16,245 nt of DNA, taken from contig SLAK01000250.1 of assembly GCA_007126855.1 (NCBI GenBank), positions 1 through 16,245 on the forward strand, read 5' to 3'. Each line of letters opens with the position of its first letter. Within the stretch, counting starts at the first letter, position 1. A program made the translations under genes and the position numbers. Positions 13,638 through 16,245 of this stretch are shown piece after piece. Under the pieces are notes generated by a model. That model made no database searches, had not been told where the DNA came from, and saw nothing but the letters and a program-made list of their open reading frames with translations. The stretch comes from Dehalococcoidia bacterium. Lineage in GTDB: Bacteria; Chloroflexota; Dehalococcoidia; Tepidiformales; Tepidiformaceae.

Positions 13638-14587
13638 TGCTTCACCAGGTAGGAAAACACGCTTTCCAGCGACTCATCCGTCGGTCGCAGCTCCACAATC
13701 CGGATCTGGTGCTCCTTCGCGATCCGCGGCGCCGCCAGCGCGAAGGCCGAAAGCTCCTTCGTGCGCACAACCAGCGCCTCGCTCCCGTCCAGGTCGACGC
13801 CATACACCGATGGGTCCGCGATGAACGCCGAGGCCAGTGCCCGGTTGTCGCTCGACCGCACGGTGAAGGTGTGCGGCCTTCCCGTCATCAGCTTGCGGAT
13901 GGCGCGGAAGTCGCCCGATGCGGCGAGCCTGCCCATCACGATCACCAGCACGTTCTCCGCCAGCCGCTCCACTTCCTCCAGGATGTGCGACGAAAACACG
14001 ATCGTCTTCCCCGCCTTCGCCATGCCCCGCAACAGGTCCATCATGTGCAGCCGTTGCCGCGGGTCCATGCCGTTGAAGGGCTCGTCCAGCAACAACACTT
14101 CCGGCTCGTGGACGATCGCCGCCGCCACTTTGATCCGCTGCTTCATTCCCTTTGAATAGGTGCCCGTAGCCCGTCCGGCGAACTCGCTCATCTCGACGGC
14201 GTCGATAGCCCGCGCTGCAGCATCGTCCGGGTCCGGCAGGCCGTGCAGCCTGGCGCTCGTCGCAACGAAATCGTGCCCGCTCAGGAATTCGTAGACAGCC
14301 TCCCGTTCCTGCACCAGCCCGACGCGCCGGTACATCCCGACGTTGCGCCAGGCCGGTTCGCCCAGCACCAGCACATTCCCGTTTGAAGGGCGCAGAAACC
14401 CGGCCAGCATGTGCAGGATGGTGGTCTTCCCGGCGCCGTTCGGCCCCAGGAGCCCCGTTACACCCGGCCCCAGCGCAAACGATATGTCGTTCACCGCCAC
14501 GATGTTTCCGTACCAGCGAGATGCGTTGACCAGCTCGATCGTGCCGCTCGCCGGCCGGGCCCCATCGGGCGATGGCGCCGCGCTCAT
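13634..14587 (-). CDS. ABC transporter ATP-binding protein (CcmA-type)
   Basis: This 317-aa ATPase powers export by an ABC-2 permease at the inner face of the membrane. Walker A is GPNGAGKTT at 48-56, the Q-loop Gln is at 93, and the signature is YSKGMKQR at 144-151, the form usual for this subfamily instead of LSGGQ. Walker B with catalytic Glu is LLLDEP at 165-170, and the switch His is at 201 (SSHILEEVE). Residues after about 225 form a C-terminal extension common in this group. The first 15 residues are Pro/Ala/Ser-rich and not part of the fold. The ATG overlaps the preceding permease stop, and its own stop overlaps the next permease start, each by 4 bases. Confidence 0.94.
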   Translation of the reverse strand: MSAAPSPDGARPASGTIELVNASRWYGNIVAVNDISFALGPGVTGLLGPNGAGKTTILHMLAGFLRPSNGNVLVLGEPAWRNVGMYRRVGLVQEREAVYEFLSGHDFVATSARLHGLPDPDDAAARAIDAVEMSEFAGRATGTYSKGMKQRIKVAAAIVHEPEVLLLDEPFNGMDPRQRLHMMDLLRGMAKAGKTIVFSSHILEEVERLAENVLVIVMGRLAASGDFRAIRKLMTGRPHTFTVRSSDNRALASAFIADPSVYGVDLDGSEALVVRTKELSAFALAAPRIAKEHQIRIVELRPTDESLESVFSYLVKQ

Positions 14588-15468
14588 GCGTTAATCCCCT
14601 CGTAGCGGCGGTAGATCAGGTAACCGGCAAGCGCCGTCCATGCGATCGCTGCGAGCAGGTAGATCCACCCCGGGTAGTCCACAATTCCCAGCGGACTCGT
14701 CGCCCCGGGCGTTTCCCCGAACAGGAACAGCGTGAACCCGCGCATCATGTGGAACGGCGAAAGCAACAGCGCAGCCAGCCCGATCTCCCGCTCTGTCAGT
14801 TCCGCGACGATACTACTCACGATCCACGTCAGCATGAACACCGCCAAAATGCTCACCGTCGAATAGGCCCGCCGTGGCGTCTGTGCCGCGATGACCAGCG
14901 AAATCGCCGCGATGAAGGCGCACAGCACCACCGCGCTCGCGACTATCGGCACGACCTGCGTCCATTCGTCGCCGAAGTAGCCGCGCAGGTCGTTCCCCGC
15001 CAGCCCGTTGCCGATGAACAGGACCACCTGCGGCGCCAGCGTAAGGGCGAGCAGCGCTGTCGCGAGCGCGCCAAATTTGGCCATCGCATAGTCCATGCGC
15101 TCCAGCGAGCGCGAGAAATAGAGCGATAGCGTGTGCGTCTGCTGGTCACGCCCGGCCAGCGGTGGGGCCGCAGCCGCGCAGAACAGCGCCAGGATGACCT
15201 GTGTGTAGCCGTAGTAGGAGTGCGCGTGGAAGAACTCCACGGTCGATTCTGTCAGCGCCCCGATGCCGAGCTGGATGACCGCCGGGATGAACGCCAGCAC
15301 CGTGAGCCCGATGGGGAAAACCTTGCTCCCCGTCCGCCGGCCCAGCCCGAACACCCCGCGCAAGCTGTGAATGTACAGCGAAAGCAGCGCGTAGCCGCGC
15401 CCGAGCCGCGGGCCGTCATAGCCCCGGTAGCCAAGGTCGTAGATGCTCCCCTGCGTCGCGTCAGGCAC
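14584..15468 (-). CDS. ABC-2 type transporter permease with YDLGYRGYDGPRLGR N-terminus
   Basis: This is a 294-aa membrane subunit. The N-terminal segment GSIYDLGYRGYDGPRLGR (7-24) is a motif I recall from a set of bacterial ABC permeases. Six helices are predicted at about 50-70, 86-104, 131-153, 171-195, 202-222 and 267-285. The frame is open further upstream to 15666, but those residues are Arg/Trp/Cys-rich shadow of the preceding ATPase. GTG 15468 is chosen because GGAGG lies 7 bases upstream and the start overlaps the ATPase stop by 8 bases, in keeping with the other junctions. It most likely pairs with the ATPase encoded upstream (15461 onward) or in a mixed complex. Substrate unknown. 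Confidence 0.85.
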   Translation of the reverse strand: MPDATQGSIYDLGYRGYDGPRLGRGYALLSLYIHSLRGVFGLGRRTGSKVFPIGLTVLAFIPAVIQLGIGALTESTVEFFHAHSYYGYTQVILALFCAAAAPPLAGRDQQTHTLSLYFSRSLERMDYAMAKFGALATALLALTLAPQVVLFIGNGLAGNDLRGYFGDEWTQVVPIVASAVVLCAFIAAISLVIAAQTPRRAYSTVSILAVFMLTWIVSSIVAELTEREIGLAALLLSPFHMMRGFTLFLFGETPGATSPLGIVDYPGWIYLLAAIAWTALAGYLIYRRYEGINA

Positions 15469-16245
15469 GCACCGCCTCCACCGTCTCGGGCCGGAACAGA
15501 TCTTCGAGCTGGTGCCGCCGGTGCTCCATGCGGATGAGCCCCAGGCCCAGCGCCACGGTCTCATCGCGCACCGCGTCGTAGACGGTCTCGTCGCCGCGCA
15601 CCAGCACGAAGCGCCCGTCGACCGTCGCCTCGAAGCCACGCTTGCCAAGCCGCGCCGCCAGCTCATCGACAGGCCCGTCGACCTCCACCATCAGCGTGTC
15701 CATCTGCCCGGTGAAGGCCTCCACTGCATCCGAACGCAGCAGCCGCCCGCCCTCGATGACCACGAGGTGGTCGCACACGCGCTCGATCTCCCCGAGCAGG
15801 TGCGACGCCATCACCACGGAGATCCCGAAGCTCGTCCCGATCCGCCGGATCAGCTCCAGCATCTCGTCCCGGCCCGCCGGGTCCAGCCCGTTCGTCGGCT
15901 CATCCAGCAACATCACGCGCGGGTCGTGTACAAGCGCCTGCGCCAGCTTCACGCGCTGCTTCATGCCCGTGGAATAGCCGCCGATCATCCGGTAGCGCTC
16001 TTCGAACAGGCCCACGTGCCGCAGCGTTTCGGCTGTGCGCTCACGGGCCGCGCCGCGAGGTAGCCCGGTGATCTGCGCCATGTGCGCAACGAACTCCGTC
16101 GCCGAAACATCGGTCGGCAGGCAGTCGTGCTCCGGCATGTACCCCACGTACTGCCGCAGCTGAGGCCCCTCCGTCATCACGTCATAGCCCAGCAGCCGTG
16201 CGCTCCCCGACGTCGCCGGCGTCAGCCCGAGCAGGATCTTGATCA
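15461..16245 (-). CDS. ABC transporter ATP-binding protein, 5' partial (cut by right edge)
   Basis: The coding frame runs through the right edge of the window. The 65 bases before the internal GTG/ATG at 16180 translate as IKILLGLTPATSGSARLLGY, the region just after a Walker A, so Walker A itself lies outside. Seen here are YVGYMPEHDCL (Q-loop region, with Glu where Gln is usual, as in several CcmA-type ATPases), the signature YSTGMKQRVKLAQAL, Walker B VMLLDEPTNGLDP, and the switch-His segment VMASHLLGEIERV. A C-terminal extension of about 80 residues follows. It is the first visible gene of the four-gene exporter operon and overlaps the next permease by 8 bases. Confidence 0.93.
   Translation of the reverse strand, partial: IKILLGLTPATSGSARLLGYDVMTEGPQLRQYVGYMPEHDCLPTDVSATEFVAHMAQITGLPRGAARERTAETLRHVGLFEERYRMIGGYSTGMKQRVKLAQALVHDPRVMLLDEPTNGLDPAGRDEMLELIRRIGTSFGISVVMASHLLGEIERVCDHLVVIEGGRLLRSDAVEAFTGQMDTLMVEVDGPVDELAARLGKRGFEATVDGRFVLVRGDETVYDAVRDETVALGLGLIRMEHRRHQLEDLFRPETVEAVRA

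Noticed and set aside
15469..15666. Upstream extension of the permease frame
   Set aside because: It is a Trp/Arg/Cys-rich shadow of the ATPase C-terminus. GTG 15468 has GGAGG at good spacing and fits the operon's overlap style.

Overview
This is a 16.2 kb, GC-rich, gene-dense bacterial chromosomal segment with no tRNA, rRNA, CRISPR array or insertion sequence that I could see. Most genes use GC-rich third codon positions, GTG starts are common, and neighbouring genes overlap or nearly touch. Gene content fits a member of the Chloroflexota, perhaps the Dehalococcoidia/Tepidiforma side: adjacent tal and pgi of the kind fused elsewhere, a YciH/SUI1 factor, a PAC2-family protein and Gld/CcmA-like ABC-2 exporters. 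That assignment is inference from gene content, not a search.

Layout. 1-1164 (+) is the 3' part of a NYN-domain nuclease-like gene. It converges on a small orphan ORF (1180-1428, -). After a 252-base intergenic region with a hairpin-rich leader comes the sugar-phosphate operon tkt-rpiB-tal-pgi (1681-6796, +). Its junctions overlap by 1 base, overlap by 8 bases, and are separated by 1 base. Together these enzymes interconvert pentose phosphates, glyceraldehyde-3-P, fructose-6-P and glucose-6-P; only ribulose-5-P 3-epimerase is missing from a full non-oxidative pentose-phosphate set. The pgi end overlaps the end of a convergent ECF sigma / zinc anti-sigma pair (7770-6761, -).

The 276-base gap between the sigma gene and a PIG-L deacetylase gene (8047-8790, +) holds a 44-codon stub resembling the N-terminus of an aminoglycoside-phosphotransferase-like kinase. 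Then come a small SAM methyltransferase (8834-9400, +), a convergent glyA (10649-9402, -), a divergent XdhC-family gene (10761-11573, +), and a PAC2-yciH pair (11631-12855, +). The right end is a four-gene minus-strand operon: ATPase (cut by the window edge), permease, ATPase, permease, joined by 8-, 4- and 4-base overlaps. It looks like two ABC-2 type transporters or one composite exporter.

The most interesting observations are these. (1) RpiB has Asp where the ring-opening His is expected, although the rest of the active-site motifs are intact. (2) TANNNT hexamers lie 6-9 bases before several start codons without a Shine-Dalgarno, suggesting leaderless transcripts. (3) A kinase N-terminal stub with its own promoter-like element sits beside a possible ECF -35 motif. 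(4) tal and pgi are split but almost fused. (5) The tkt leader can form two hairpins. No wholly new system is evident.
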